From positions 2,232,001 to 2,296,000 of the forward strand of contig OY723277.1 of the NCBI GenBank assembly GCA_963210315.1: DNA of 64,000 nucleotides, written 5' to 3'. Positions 51,401-64,000 of the stretch are shown here, piece after piece (the first letter of the stretch is position 1; each line of letters opens with the position of its first letter). Source of the stretch: Rhynchopus euleeides. Taxonomy: Eukaryota > Euglenozoa > Diplonemea > Diplonemida > Diplonemidae. Both the position numbers and the translations under genes were made by a program. Under the pieces are notes generated by a model, which saw only the letters and a list, made by a program, of their open reading frames with translations, had not been told where the DNA came from and did no database searches.

Positions 51401-54400
51401 CAAGATCATTCTGATTGAGACTGCCTGTGGCAAGATCATCCTGCCTGTAGCAAGATCATTCTGATTGAGACTGCCTGTGGCAAGATCACTCTGATTGAGA
51501 CTGCCTGTGGCAAGATCATTCTGATTGAGACTGCCTGTGGCAAGATCATCCTGCCTGAGGCAAGATCACTCTGATTGAGACTGCCTGTGGCAAGATCATT
51601 CTGATTGAGACTGCCTGTGGCAAGATCATCCTGCCTGTAGCAAGATCATTCTGATTGAGACTGCCTGTGGCAAGATCATCCTGCCTGTAGCAAGATCATT
51701 CTGATTGAGACTGCCTGTGGCAAGATCACTCTGATTGAGACTGCCTGTGGCAAGATCACTCTGATTGAGACTGCCTGTGGCAAGATCATCCTGCCTGTAG
51801 CAAGATCATTCTGATTGAGACTGCCCGTGGCAAGATCATCCTGCCTGTGGCAAGATCACTCTGATTGAGACTGCCTGTGGCAAGATCATTCTGATTGAGA
51901 CTGCCTGTGGCAAGATCATCCTGCCTGTAGCAAGATCACTCTGATTGAGACTGCCTGTGGCAAGATCATTCTGATTGAGACTGCCTGTGGCAAGATCATA
52001 ATGCCTGTAGCAAGATCATTCTGATTGAGACTGCCTGTGGCAAGATCACTCTGATTGAGACTGCCTGTGGCAAGATCATTCTGATTGAGACTGCCTGTGG
52101 CAAGATCACTCTGATTGAGACTGCCTGTGGCAAGATCATCCTGCCTGTGGCAAGATCATCCTGCCTGTGGCAAGATCACTCTGATTGAGACTGCCTGTGG
52201 CAAGATCATCCTGCCTGTAGCAAGATCATTCTGATTGAGACTGCCTGTGGCAAGATCACTCTGATTGAGACTGCCTGTGGCAAGATCATTCTGATTGAGA
52301 CTGCCTGTGGCAAGATCATCCTGCCTGAGGCAAGATCACTCTGATTGAGACTGCCTGTGGCAAGATCATTCTGATTGAGACTGCCTGTGGCAAGATCATC
52401 CTGCCTGTAGCAAGATCATTCTGATTGAGACTGCCTGTGGCAAGATCACTCTGATTGAGACTGCCTGTGGCAAGATCATTCTGATTGAGACTGCCTGTGG
52501 CAAGATCATCCTGCCTGTAGCAAGATCACTCTGATTGAGACTGCCTGTGGCAAGATAATTCTGATTGAGACTGCCTGTGGCAAGATCATCCTGCCTGTAG
52601 CAAGATCACTCTGATTGAGACTGCCTGTGGCAAGATAATTCTGATTGAGACTGCCTGTGGCAAGATCACTCTGATTGAGACTGCCTGTGGCAAGATCATT
52701 CTGATTGAGACTGCCTGTGGCAAGATCATCCTGCCTGTAGCAAGATCATTCTGATTGAGACTGCCTGTGGCAAGATCACTCTGATTGAGACTGCCTGTGG
52801 CAAGATCATTCTGATTGAGACTGCCTGTGGCAAGATCATCCTGCCTGTGGCAAGATCACTCTGATTGAGACTGCCTGTGGCAAGATCATTCTGATTGAGA
52901 CTGCCTGTGGCAAGATCATCCTGCCTGTAGCAAGATCATTCTGATTGAGACTGCCTGTGGCAAGATCACTCTGATTGAGACTGCCTGTGGCAAGATCATT
53001 CTGATTGAGACTGCCTGTGGCAAGATCATCCTGCCTGAGGCAAGATCACTCTGATTGAGACTGCCTGTGGCAAGATCATTCTGATTGAGACTGCCTGTGG
53101 CAAGATCATCCTGCCTGTAGCAAGATCATTCTGATTGAGACTGCCTGTGGCAAGATCATCCTGCCTGTAGCAAGATCATTCTGATTGAGACTGCCTGTGG
53201 CAAGATCACTCTGATTGAGACTGCCTGTGGCAAGATCACTCTGATTGAGACTGCCTGTGGCAAGATCATCCTGCCTGTAGCAAGATCATTCTGATTGAGA
53301 CTGCCCGTGGCAAGATCATCCTGCCTGTGGCAAGATCACTCTGATTGAGACTGCCTGTGGCAAGATCATTCTGATTGAGACTGCCTGTGGCAAGATCATC
53401 CTGCCTGTAGCAAGATCACTCTGATTGAGACTGCCTGTGGCAAGATCATTCTGATTGAGACTGCCTGTGGCAAGATCATAATGCCTGTAGCAAGATCATT
53501 CTGATTGAGACTGCCTGTGGCAAGATCACTCTGATTGAGACTGCCTGTGGCAAGATCATTCTGATTGAGACTGCCTGTGGCAAGATCACTCTGATTGAGA
53601 CTGCCTGTGGCAAGATCATCCTGCCTGTGGCAAGATCATCCTGCCTGTGGCAAGATCACTCTGATTGAGACTGCCTGTGGCAAGATCATCCTGCCTGTAG
53701 CAAGATCATTCTGATTGAGACTGCCTGTGGCAAGATCACTCTGATTGAGACTGCCTGTGGCAAGATCATTCTGATTGAGACTGCCTGTGGCAAGATCATC
53801 CTGCCTGAGGCAAGATCACTCTGATTGAGACTGCCTGTGGCAAGATCATTCTGATTGAGACTGCCTGTGGCAAGATCATCCTGCCTGTAGCAAGATCATT
53901 CTGATTGAGACTGCCTGCGGCAAGATCACTCTGATTGAGACTGCCTGTGGCAAGATCATTCTGATTGAGACTGCCTGTGGCAAGATCATCCTGCCTGAGG
54001 CAAGATCACTCTGATTGAGACTGCCTGTGGCAAGATCATTCTGATTGAGACTGCCTGTGGCAAGATCACTCTGATTGAGACTGCCTGTGGCAAGATCATT
54101 CTGATTGAGACTGCCTGTGGCAAGATCATCCTGCCTGTGGCAAGATCACTCTGATTGAGACTGCCTGTGGCAAGATCATTCTGATTGAGACTGCCTGTGG
54201 CAAGATCATCCTGCCTGTGGCAAGATCACTCTGATTGAGACTGCCTGTGGCAAGATCATTCTGATTGAGACTGCCTGTGGCAAGATCATCCTGCCTGTAG
54301 CAAGATCATTCTGATTGAGACTGCCTGTGGCAAGATCACTCTGATTGAGACTGCCTGTGGCAAGATCATTCTGATTGAGACTGCCTGTGGCAAGATCATC

Positions 54401-57400
54401 CTGCCTGAGGCAAGATCACTCTGATTGAGACTGCCTGTGGCAAGATCATTCTGATTGAGACTGCCTGTGGCAAGATCATCCTGCCTGTAGCAAGATCATT
54501 CTGATTGAGACTGCCTGTGGCAAGATCACTCTGGTTGAGACTGCCTGTGGCAAGATCATTCTGATTGAGACTGCCTGTGGGTGGCAAGATCACTCTGATT
54601 GAGACTGCCTGTGGCAAGATCATCCTGCCTGTGGCAAGATCATCCTGCCTGTGGCAAGATCACTCTGATTGAGACTGCCTGTGGCAAGATCATCCTGCCT
54701 GTGGCAAGATCATCCTGCCTGTGGCAAGATCACTCTGATTGAGACTGCCTGTGGCAAGATCATTCTGATTGAGACTGCCTGTGGCAAGATCATCCTGCCT
54801 GTAGCAAGATCACTCTGATTGAGACTGCCTGTGGCAAGATCATTCTGATTGAGACTGCCTGTGGCAAGATCATCCTGCCTGTAGCAAGATCATTCTGATT
54901 GAGACTGCCTGTGGCAAGATCACTCTGGTTGAGACTGCCTGTGGCAAGATCATTCTGATTGAGACTGCCTGTGGCAAGATCACTCTGATTGAGACTGCCT
55001 GTGGCAAGATCATCCTGCCTGTGGCAAGACCATCCTGCCTGTGGCAAGATCACTCTGATTGAGACTGCCTGTGGCAAGATCATCCTGCCTGTAGCAAGAT
55101 CATTCTAATTGAGACTGCCTGTGGCAAGATCACTCTGTTTGAGACTGCCTGTGGCAAGATCATCCTGCCTGTGGCAAGATCACTCTGATTGAGACTGCCT
55201 GTGGCAAGATCATCCTGCCTGTGGCAAGATCACTCTGATTGAGACTGCCTGTGGCAAGATCATTCTGATTGAGACTGCCTGTGGCAAGATCATCCTGCCT
55301 GTAGGAAGATCATTCTGAGACTGCCTGTAGCAAGATCATTCTGATTGAGACTGCCTGTGGCAAGATCACTCTGATTGAGACTGCCTGTGGCAAGATCATT
55401 CTGATTGAGACTGCCTGTGGCAAGATCACTCTGATTGAGACTGCCTGTGGCAAGATCATCCTGCCTGTGGCAAGATCATCCTGCCTGTGGCAAGATCACT
55501 CTGATTGAGACTGCCTGTGGCAAGATCATCCTGCCTGTAGCAAGATCATTCTGATTGAGACTGCCCGTGGCAAGATCATCCTGCCTGTGGCAAGATCACT
55601 CTGATTGAGACTGCCTGTGGCAAGATCATTCTGATTGAGACTGCCTGTGGCAAGATCATCCTGCCTGTAGGAAGATCATTCTGAGACTGCCTGTAGCAAG
55701 ATCATTCTGATTGAGACTGCCTGTGGCAAGATCACTCTGATTGAGACTGCCTGTGGCAAGATCATTCTGATTGAGACTGCCTGTGGCAAGATCATCCTGC
55801 CTGTAGCAAGATCATTCTGATTGAGACTGCCTGTGGCAAGATCACTCTGATTGAGACTGCCTGTGGCAAGATCATTCTGATTGAGACTGCCTGTGGCAAG
55901 ATCACTCTGATTGAGACTGCCTGTGGCAAGATCATCCTGCCTGTGGCAAGATCATCCTGCCTGTGGCAAGATCACTCTGATTGAGACTGCCTGTGGCAAG
56001 ATCATTCTGATTGAGACTGCCCGTGGCAAGATCATCCTGCCTGTGGCAAGATCACTCTGATTGAGACTGCCTGTGGCAAGATCATTCTGATTGAGACTGC
56101 CTGTGGCAAGATCATCCTGCCTGTAGCAAGATCACTCTGATTGAGACTGCCTGTGGCAAGATCATCCTGCCTGTAGCAAGATCATTCTGATTGAGACTGC
56201 CTGTGGCAAGATCACTCTGATTGAGACTGCCTGTGGCAAGATCATTCTGATTGAGACTGCCTGTGGCAAGATCATCCTGCCTGTAGCAAGATCATTCTGA
56301 TTGAGACTGCCTGTGGCAAGATCACTCTGATTGAGACTGCCTGTGGCAAGATCATTCTGATTGAGACTGCCCGTGGCAAGATCATCCTGCCTGTGGCAAG
56401 ATCACTCTGATTGAGACTGCCTGTGGCAAGATCATTCTGATTGAGACTGCCTGTGGCAAGATCATCCTGCCTGTAGCAAGATCACTCTGATTGAGACTGC
56501 CTGTGGCAAGATCATCCTGCCTGTAGCAAGATCATTCTGAGTGAGACTGCCTGTGGCAAGATCACTCTGATTGAGACTGCCTGTGGCAAGATCATTCTGA
56601 TTGAGACTGCCTGTGGCAAGATCATCCTGCCTGTAGCAAGATCACTCTGATTGAGACTGCCTGTGGCAAGATAATTCTGATTGAGACTGCCTGTGGCAAG
56701 ATCATCCTGCCTGTAGCAAGATCATTCTGATTGAGACTGCCTGTGGCAAGATCACTCTGATTGAGACTGCCTGTGGCAAGATCATTCTGATTGAGACTGC
56801 CTGTGGCAAGATCACTCTGATTGAGACTGCCTGTGGCAAGATCATCCTGCCTGTAGCAAGATCATTCTGATTGAGACTGCCTGTGGCAAGATCACTCTGA
56901 TTGAGACTGCCTGTGGCAAGATCATCCTGCCTGTGGCAAGATCATCCTGCCTGTGGCAAGATCACTCTGATTGAGACTGCCTGTGGCAAGATCATCCTGC
57001 CTGTAGCAAGATCATTCTGATTGAGACTGCCTGTGGCAAGATCATCCTGCCTGTAGCAAGATCATTCTGATTGAGACTGCCTGTGGCAAGATCACTCTGG
57101 TTGAGACTGCCTGTGGCAAGATCATTCTGATTGAGACTGCCTGTGGCAAGATCACTCTGATTGAGACTGCCTGTGGCAAGATCATCCTGCCTGTGGCAAG
57201 ATCACACTGCCTGTGGCAAGATCACTCTGATTGAGACTGCCTGTGGCAAGATCATCCTGCCTGTAGCAAGATCATTCTGATTGAGACTGCCTGTGGCAAG
57301 ATCACTCTGATTGAGACTGCCTGTGGCAAGATCATTCTGATTGAGACTGCCTGTGGCAAGATCACTCTGATTGAGACTGCCTGTGGCAAGATCATCCTGC

Positions 57401-60400
57401 CTGTGGCAAGATCATCCTGCCTGTGGCAAGATCACTCTGATTGAGACTGCCTGTGGCAAGATCATCCTGCCTGTAGCAAGATCATTCTGATTGAGACTGC
57501 CCGTGGCAAGATCATCCTGCCTGTGGCAAGATCACTCTGATTGAGACTGCCTGTGGCAAGATCATCCTGCCTGTAGCAAGATCACTCTGATTGAGACTGC
57601 CTGTGGCAAGATCATTCTGATTGAGACTGCCTGTGGCAAGATCATCCTGCCTGTAGCAAGATCATTCTGATTGAGACTGCCTGTGGCAAGATCACTCTGA
57701 TTGAGACTGCCTGTGGCAAGATCATCCTGCCTGTGGCAAGATCATCCTGCCTGTGGCAAGATCACTCTGATTGAGACTGCCTGTGGCAAGATCATCCTGC
57801 CTGTGGCAAGATCATCCTGCCTGTGGCAAGATCACTCTGATTGAGACTGCCTGTGGCAAGATCATCCTGCCTGTGGCAAGATCATCCTGCCTGTGGCAAG
57901 ATCACTCTGATTGAGACTGCCTGTGGCAAGATCATTCTGATTGAGACTGCCTGTGGCAAGATCACTCTGATTGAGACTGCCTGTGGCAAGATCATCCTGC
58001 CTGTGGCAAGATCACTCTGATTGAGACTGCCTGTGGCAAGATCATTCTGATTGAGACTGCCTGTGGCAAGATCATCCTGCCTGTAGCAAGATCATTCTGA
58101 TTGAGACTGCCTGTGGCAAGATCACTCTGATTGAGACTGCCTGTGGCAAGATCATTCTGATTGAGACTGCCTGTGGCAAGATCACTCTGCTTGAGACTGC
58201 CTGTGGCAAGATCATTCTGATTGAGACTGCCTGTGGCAAGATCACTCTGATTGAGACTGCCTGTGGCAAGATCATCCTGCCTGTGGCAAGATCATCCTGC
58301 CTGTGGCAAGATCACTCTGATTGAGACTGCCTGTGGCAAGATCATTCTGATTGAGACTGCCCGTGGCAAGATCATCCTGCCTGTGGCAAGATCACTCTGA
58401 TTGAGACTGCCTGTGGCAAGATCATTCTGATTGAGACTGCCTGTGGCAAGATCATCCTGCCTGTAGCAAGATCACTCTGATTGAGACTGCCTGTGGCAAG
58501 ATCATCCTGCCTGTAGCAAGATCATTCTGATTGAGACTGCCTGTGGCAAGATCACTCTGATTGAGACTGCCTGTGGCAAGATCATTCTGATTGAGACTGC
58601 CTGTGGCAAGATCATCCTGCCTGTAGCAAGATCATTCTGATTGAGACTGCCTGTGGCAAGATCACTCTGATTGAGACTGCCTGTGGCAAGATCATTCTGA
58701 TTGAGACTGCCCGTGGCAAGATCATCCTGCCTGTGGCAAGATCACTCTGATTGAGACTGCCTGTGGCAAGATCATTCTGATTGAGACTGCCTGTGGCAAG
58801 ATCATCCTGCCTGTAGCAAGATCACTCTGATTGAGACTGCCTGTGGCAAGATCATCCTGCCTGTAGCAAGATCATTCTGAGTGAGACTGCCTGTGGCAAG
58901 ATCACTCTGATTGAGACTGCCTGTGGCAAGATCATTCTGATTGAGACTGCCTGTGGCAAGATCATCCTGCCTGTAGCAAGATCACTCTGATTGAGACTGC
59001 CTGTGGCAAGATAATTCTGATTGAGACTGCCTGTGGCAAGATCATCCTGCCTGTAGCAAGATCATTCTGATTGAGACTGCCTGTGGCAAGATCACTCTGA
59101 TTGAGACTGCCTGTGGCAAGATCATTCTGATTGAGACTGCCTGTGGCAAGATCACTCTGATTGAGACTGCCTGTGGCAAGATCATCCTGCCTGTAGCAAG
59201 ATCATTCTGATTGAGACTGCCTGTGGCAAGATCACTCTGATTGAGACTGCCTGTGGCAAGATCATCCTGCCTGTGGCAAGATCATCCTGCCTGTGGCAAG
59301 ATCACTCTGATTGAGACTGCCTGTGGCAAGATCATCCTGCCTGTAGCAAGATCATTCTGACTGAGACTGCCTGTGGCAAGATCATCCTGCCTGTAGCAAG
59401 ATCATTCTGATTGAGACTGCCTGTGGCAAGATCACTCTGGTTGAGACTGCCTGTGGCAAGATCATTCTGATTGAGACTGCCTGTGGCAAGATCACTCTGA
59501 TTGAGACTGCCTGTGGCAAGATCATCCTGCCTGTGGCAAGATCATACTGCCTGTGGCAAGATCACTCTGATTGAGACTGCCTGTGGCAAGATCATCCTGC
59601 CTGTAGCAAGATCATTCTGATTGAGACTGCCTGTGGCAAGATCACTCTGATTGAGACTGCCTGTGGCAAGATCATTCTGATTGAGACTGCCTGTGGCAAG
59701 ATCACTCTGATTGAGACTGCCTGTGGCAAGATCATCCTGCCTGTGGCAAGATCATCCTGCCTGTGGCAAGATCACTCTGATTGAGACTGCCTGTGGCAAG
59801 ATCATCCTGCCTGTAGCAAGATCATTCTGATTGAGACTGCCCGTGGCAAGATCATCCTGCCTGTGGCAAGATCACTCTGATTGAGACTGCCTGTGGCAAG
59901 ATCATTCTGATTGAGACTGCCTGTGGCAAGATCATCCTGCCTGTAGCAAGATCACTCTGATTGAGACTGCCTGTGGCAAGATCATTCTGATTGAGACTGC
60001 CTGTGGCAAGATCATCCTGCCTGTAGCAAGATCATTCTGATTGAGACTGCCTGTGGCAAGATCACTCTGATTGAGACTGCCTGTGGCAAGATCATCCTGC
60101 CTGTGGCAAGATCATCCTGCCTGTGGCAAGATCACTCTGATTGAGACTGCCTGTGGCAAGATCATCCTGCCTGTGGCAAGATCATCCTGCCTGTGGCAAG
60201 ATCACTCTGATTGAGACTGCCTGTGGCAAGATCATCCTGCCTGTGGCAAGATCATCCTGCCTGTGGCAAGATCACTCTGATTGAGACTGCCTGTGGCAAG
60301 ATCATTCTGATTGAGACTGCCTGTGGCAAGATCACTCTGATTGAGACTGCCTGTGGCAAGATCATCCTGCCTGTGGCAAGATCACTCTGATTGACACTGC

Positions 60401-63400
60401 CTGTGGCAAGATCATTCTGATTGAGACTGCCTGTGGCAAGATCATCCTGCCTGTAGCAAGATCATTCTGATTGAGACTGCCTGTGGCAAGATCACTCTGA
60501 TTGAGACTGCCTGTGGCAAGATCATTCTGATTGAGACTGCCTGTGGCAAGATCACTCTGATTGAGACTGCCTGTGGCAAGATCATTCTGATTGAGACTGC
60601 CTGTGGCAAGATCACTCTGATTGAGACTGCCTGTGGCAAGATCATTCTGATTGAGACTGCCTGTGGCAAGATCATCCTGCCTGTAGCAAGATCATTCTGA
60701 TTGAGACTGCCTGTGGCAAGATCACTCTGATTGAGACTGCCTGTGGCAAGATCATTCTGATTGAGACTGCCTGTGGCAAGATCACTCTGATTGAGACTGC
60801 CTGTGGCAAGATCATCCTGCCTGTGGCAAGATCATCCTGCCTGTGGCAAGATCACTCTGATTGAGACTGCCTGTGGCAAGATCACTCTGATTGAGACTGC
60901 CTGTGGCAAGATCATTCTGATTGAGACTGCCTGTGGCAAGATCATCCTGCCTGTGGCAAGATCACTCTGATTGAGACTGCCTGTGGCAAGATCATTCTGA
61001 TTGAGACTGCCTGTGGCAAGATCATCCTGCCTGTAGCAAGATCATTCTGATTGAGACTGCCTGTGGCAAGATCACTCTGATTGAGACTGCCTGTGGCAAG
61101 ATCATTCTGATTGAGACTGCCTGTGGCAAGATCATCCTGCCTGAGGCAAGATCACTCTGATTGAGACTGCCTGTGGCAAGATCATTCTGATTGAGACTGC
61201 CTGTGGCAAGATTATCCTGCCTGTAGCAAGATCATTCTGATTGAGACTGCCTGTGGCAAGATCATCCTGCCTGTAGCAAGATCATTCTGATTGAGACTGC
61301 CTGTGGCAAGATCACTCTGGTTGAGACTGCCTGTGGCAAGATCATTCTGATTGAGACTGCCTGTGGCAAGATCACTCTGATTGAGACTGCCTGTGGCAAG
61401 ATCATCCTGCCTGTGGCAAGATCATCCTGCCTGTGGCAAGATCACTCTGATTGTGACTGCCTGTGGCAAGATCATTCTGATTGAGACTGCCTGTGGCAAG
61501 ATCATCCTGCCTGTAGCAAGATCACTCTGATTGAGACTGCCTGTGGCAAGATCATTCTGATTGAGACTGCCTGTGGCAAGATCATCCTGCCTGTAGCAAG
61601 ATTATTCTGATTGAGACTGCCTGTGGCAAGATCACTCTGGTTGAGACTGCCTGTGGCAAGATCATTCTGATTGAGACTGCCTGTGGCAAGATCACTCTGA
61701 TTGAGACTGCCTGTGGCAAGATCATCCTGCCTGTGGCAAGATCATCCTGCCTGTGGCAAGATCACTATGATTGAGACTGCCTGTGGCAAGATCATCCTGC
61801 CTGTAGCAAGATCATTCTGATTGAGACTGCCTGTGGCAAGATCACTCTGATTGAGACTGCCTGTGGCAAGATCACTCTGATTGAGACTGCCTGTGGCAAG
61901 ATCATTCTGATTGAGACTGCCTGTGGCAAGATCATCCTGCCTGTGGCAAGATCACTCTGATTGAGACTGCCTGTGGCAAGATCATTCTGATTGAGACTGC
62001 CTGTGGCAAGATCATCCTGCCTGTAGCAAGATCATTCTGATTGAGACTGCCTGTGGCAAGATCACTCTGATTGAGACTGCCTGTGGCAAGATCATTCTGA
62101 TTGAGACTGCCTGTGGCAAGATCATCCTGCCTGAGGCAAGATCACTCTGATTGAGACTGCCTGTGGCAAGATCATTCTGATTGAGACTGCCTGTGGCAAG
62201 ATCATCCTGCCTGTAGCAAGATCATTCTGATTGAGACTGCCTGTGGCAAGATCATCCTGCCTGTAGCAAGATCATTCTGATTGAGACTGCCTGTGGCAAG
62301 ATCACTCTGGTTGAGACTGCCTGTGGCAAGATCATTCTGATTGAGACTGCCTGTGGCAAGATCACTCTGATTGAGACTGCCTGTGGCAAGATCATTCTGA
62401 TTGAGACTGCCTGTGGCAAGATCATCCTGCCTGTAGCAAGATCATTCTGATTGAGACTGCCTGTGGCAAGATCACTCTGGTTGAGACTGCCTGTGGCAAG
62501 ATCATTCTGATTGAGACTGCCTGTGGCAAGATCACTCTGATTGAGACTGCCTGTGGCAAGATCAACCTGCCTGTGGCAAGATCATCCTGCCTGTGGCAAG
62601 ATCACTCTGATTGAGACTGCCTGTGGCAAGATCATTCTGATTGAGACTGCCTGTGGCAAGATCATCCTGCCTGTAGCAAGATCACTCTGATTGAGACTGC
62701 CTGTGGCAAGATCATTCTGATTGAGACTGCCTGTGGCAAGATCATCCTGCCTGTAGCAAGATCACTCTGATTGAGACTGCCTGTGGCAAGATCACTCTGA
62801 TTGAGACTGCCTGTGGCAAGATCATCCTGCCTGTGGCAAGATCATACTGCCTGTGGCAAGATCACTCTGATTGAGACTGCCTGTGGCAAGATCATTCTGA
62901 TTGAGACTGCCTGTGGCAAGATCATCCTGCCTGTAGCAAGATCACTCTGATTGAGACTGCCTGTGGCAAGATCATTCTGATTGAGACTGCCTGTGGCAAG
63001 ATCATCCTGCCTGTAGCAAGATTATTCTGATTGAGACTGCCTGTGGCAAGATCACTCTGGTTGAGACTGCCTGTGGCAAGATCACTCTGATTGAGACTGC
63101 CTGTGGCAAGATCATCCTGCCTGTGGCAAGATCATCCTGCCTGTGGCAAGATCACTCTGATTGAGACTGCCTGTGGCAAGATCATCCTGCCTGTAGCAAG
63201 ATCATTCTGATTGAGACTGCCTGTGGCAAGATCACTCTGATTGAGACTGCCTGTGGCAAGATCACTCTGATTGAGACTGCCTGTGGCAAGATCATTCTGA
63301 TTGAGACTGCCTGTGGCAAGATCATCCTGCCTGTGGCAAGATCACTCTGATTGAGACTGCCTGTGGCAAGATCATTCTGATTGAGACTGCCTGTGGCAAG

Positions 63401-64000
63401 ATCATCCTGCCTGTAGCAAGATCATTCTGATTGAGACTGCCTGTGGCAAGATCACTCTGATTGAGACTGCCTGTGGCAAGATCATCCTGCCTGTGGCAAG
63501 ATCATCCTGCCTGTGGCAAGATCACTCTGATTGAGACTGCCTGTGGCAAGATCATCCTGCCTGTAGCAAGATCATTCTGATTGAGACTGCCTGTGGCAAG
63601 ATCACTCTGATTGAGACTGCCTGTGGCAAGATCACTCTGATTGAGACTGCCTGTGGCAAGATCATTCTGATTGAGACTGCCTGTGGCAAGATCATCCTGC
63701 CTGTGGCAAGATCACTCTGATTGAGACTGCCTGTGGCAAGATCATTCTGATTGAGACTGCCTGTGGCAAGATCATCCTGCCTGTAGCAAGATCATTCTGA
63801 TTGAGACTGCCTGTGGCAAGATCACTCTGATTGAGACTGCCTGTGGCAAGATCATTCTGATTGAGACTGCCTGTGGCAAGATCATCCTGCCTGTAGCAAG
63901 ATATTTCTGATTGAGACTGCCTGTGGCAAGATCATCCTGCCTGAGGCAAGATCACTCTGATTGAGACTGCCTGTGGCAAGATCACTCTGATTGAGACTGC
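48464..64000. repeat. Satellite of mixed 30-bp and 20-bp units, open at window end
   Basis: About 15.5 kb. The long unit joins CAAGATCATTCTGATTGAGA (or ...CACTC...) to CTGCCTGTGG (30 bp). The short unit is CAAGATCATCCTGCCTGTAG (20 bp), the long unit lacking an internal 10 bp. Long and short units alternate in patterned blocks that recur at larger periods (about 480, 1740/1480 and 2340 bp). The left edge (48464-48530) is degenerate. Minus-strand open frames such as ILPQAVSIRM arise because 30 is a multiple of 3; short units break any + strand frame. No gene is seen in it. Confidence 0.95.

Noticed and set aside
48464-64000. CRISPR array or repetitive protein gene
   Set aside because: Units abut with no unique spacers, the host is eukaryotic, and 20-bp units break any reading frame on the + strand; minus frames are short.
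1-64000. tRNA, rRNA or spliced-leader RNA genes
   Set aside because: I scanned for tRNA B-box-like and rRNA-like sequence and saw none convincing; a covariance scan would be decisive.

Overview
This looks like nuclear DNA of a GC-rich protist. Seven host loci contain small GT-AG introns (18 modelled, 40-457 nt), with donors mostly GTATG and acceptors mostly ACAG. All confident host genes lie on the + strand. Each complete gene has a pyrimidine tract plus AG within about 140 nt of its ATG, as expected for spliced-leader trans-splicing. With a VIPER-type tyrosine-recombinase retroelement, this points to Euglenozoa. The intron density argues against trypanosomatids, so my best guess is a diplonemid-like species. 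This is inference. TAA, TAG and TGA all act as ordinary stops.

Layout. 1-1120: 3' part of a zinc-finger gene. 2308-4330: chaperonin subunit CCT1/TCP1. 4331-7050: poly-C/poly-G intergenic DNA. 7064-10540: repeat-rich insert with weak minus-strand coding remnants and an inverted satellite of 41-bp palindromic units. 10608-10717: a compact set of nested inverted repeats of unknown nature. 10879-11700: SAM methyltransferase. 12391-14704: Gly/Lys- and His/Gln-rich protein. 15204-16355: foldback element. 18979-20228: membrane-anchored protein. 20858-25295: SCAPER homologue. 27085-29418: TPR protein. 29640-36591: hAT-like DNA element with a perfect 8-bp target duplication, carrying a nested VIPER-like retroelement at 30491-36102. 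36905-37681: membrane-anchored paralogue of the C-terminal domain of the TPR protein. 38145-38863: MITE with TA target site. 39351-42312: divergent eEF2 paralogue. 42663-44896: broken second copy of it. 46201-47722: PAM2-motif protein. About 48464-64000: satellite of 30-bp and 20-bp units, still running at the window end.

Host genes lean towards protein synthesis, folding and mRNA fate: CCT1 folds tubulin and actin, SCAPER (in animals) links ribosomes to mRNA decay, PAM2 motifs bind poly(A)-binding protein, and the eEF2-like proteins derive from the translocase. I see no operon-like functional unit beyond co-directional order.

Most striking observations: the eEF2 paralogue has lost catalytic GTPase residues and has a partly converted pseudogene beside it; the nested hAT/VIPER-like insertion has readable boundaries; the TPR gene C-terminal domain was duplicated onto a membrane anchor; and there are two unusual satellites, one an inverted palindromic array and one a mixed 30/20-bp array with higher-order duplications.
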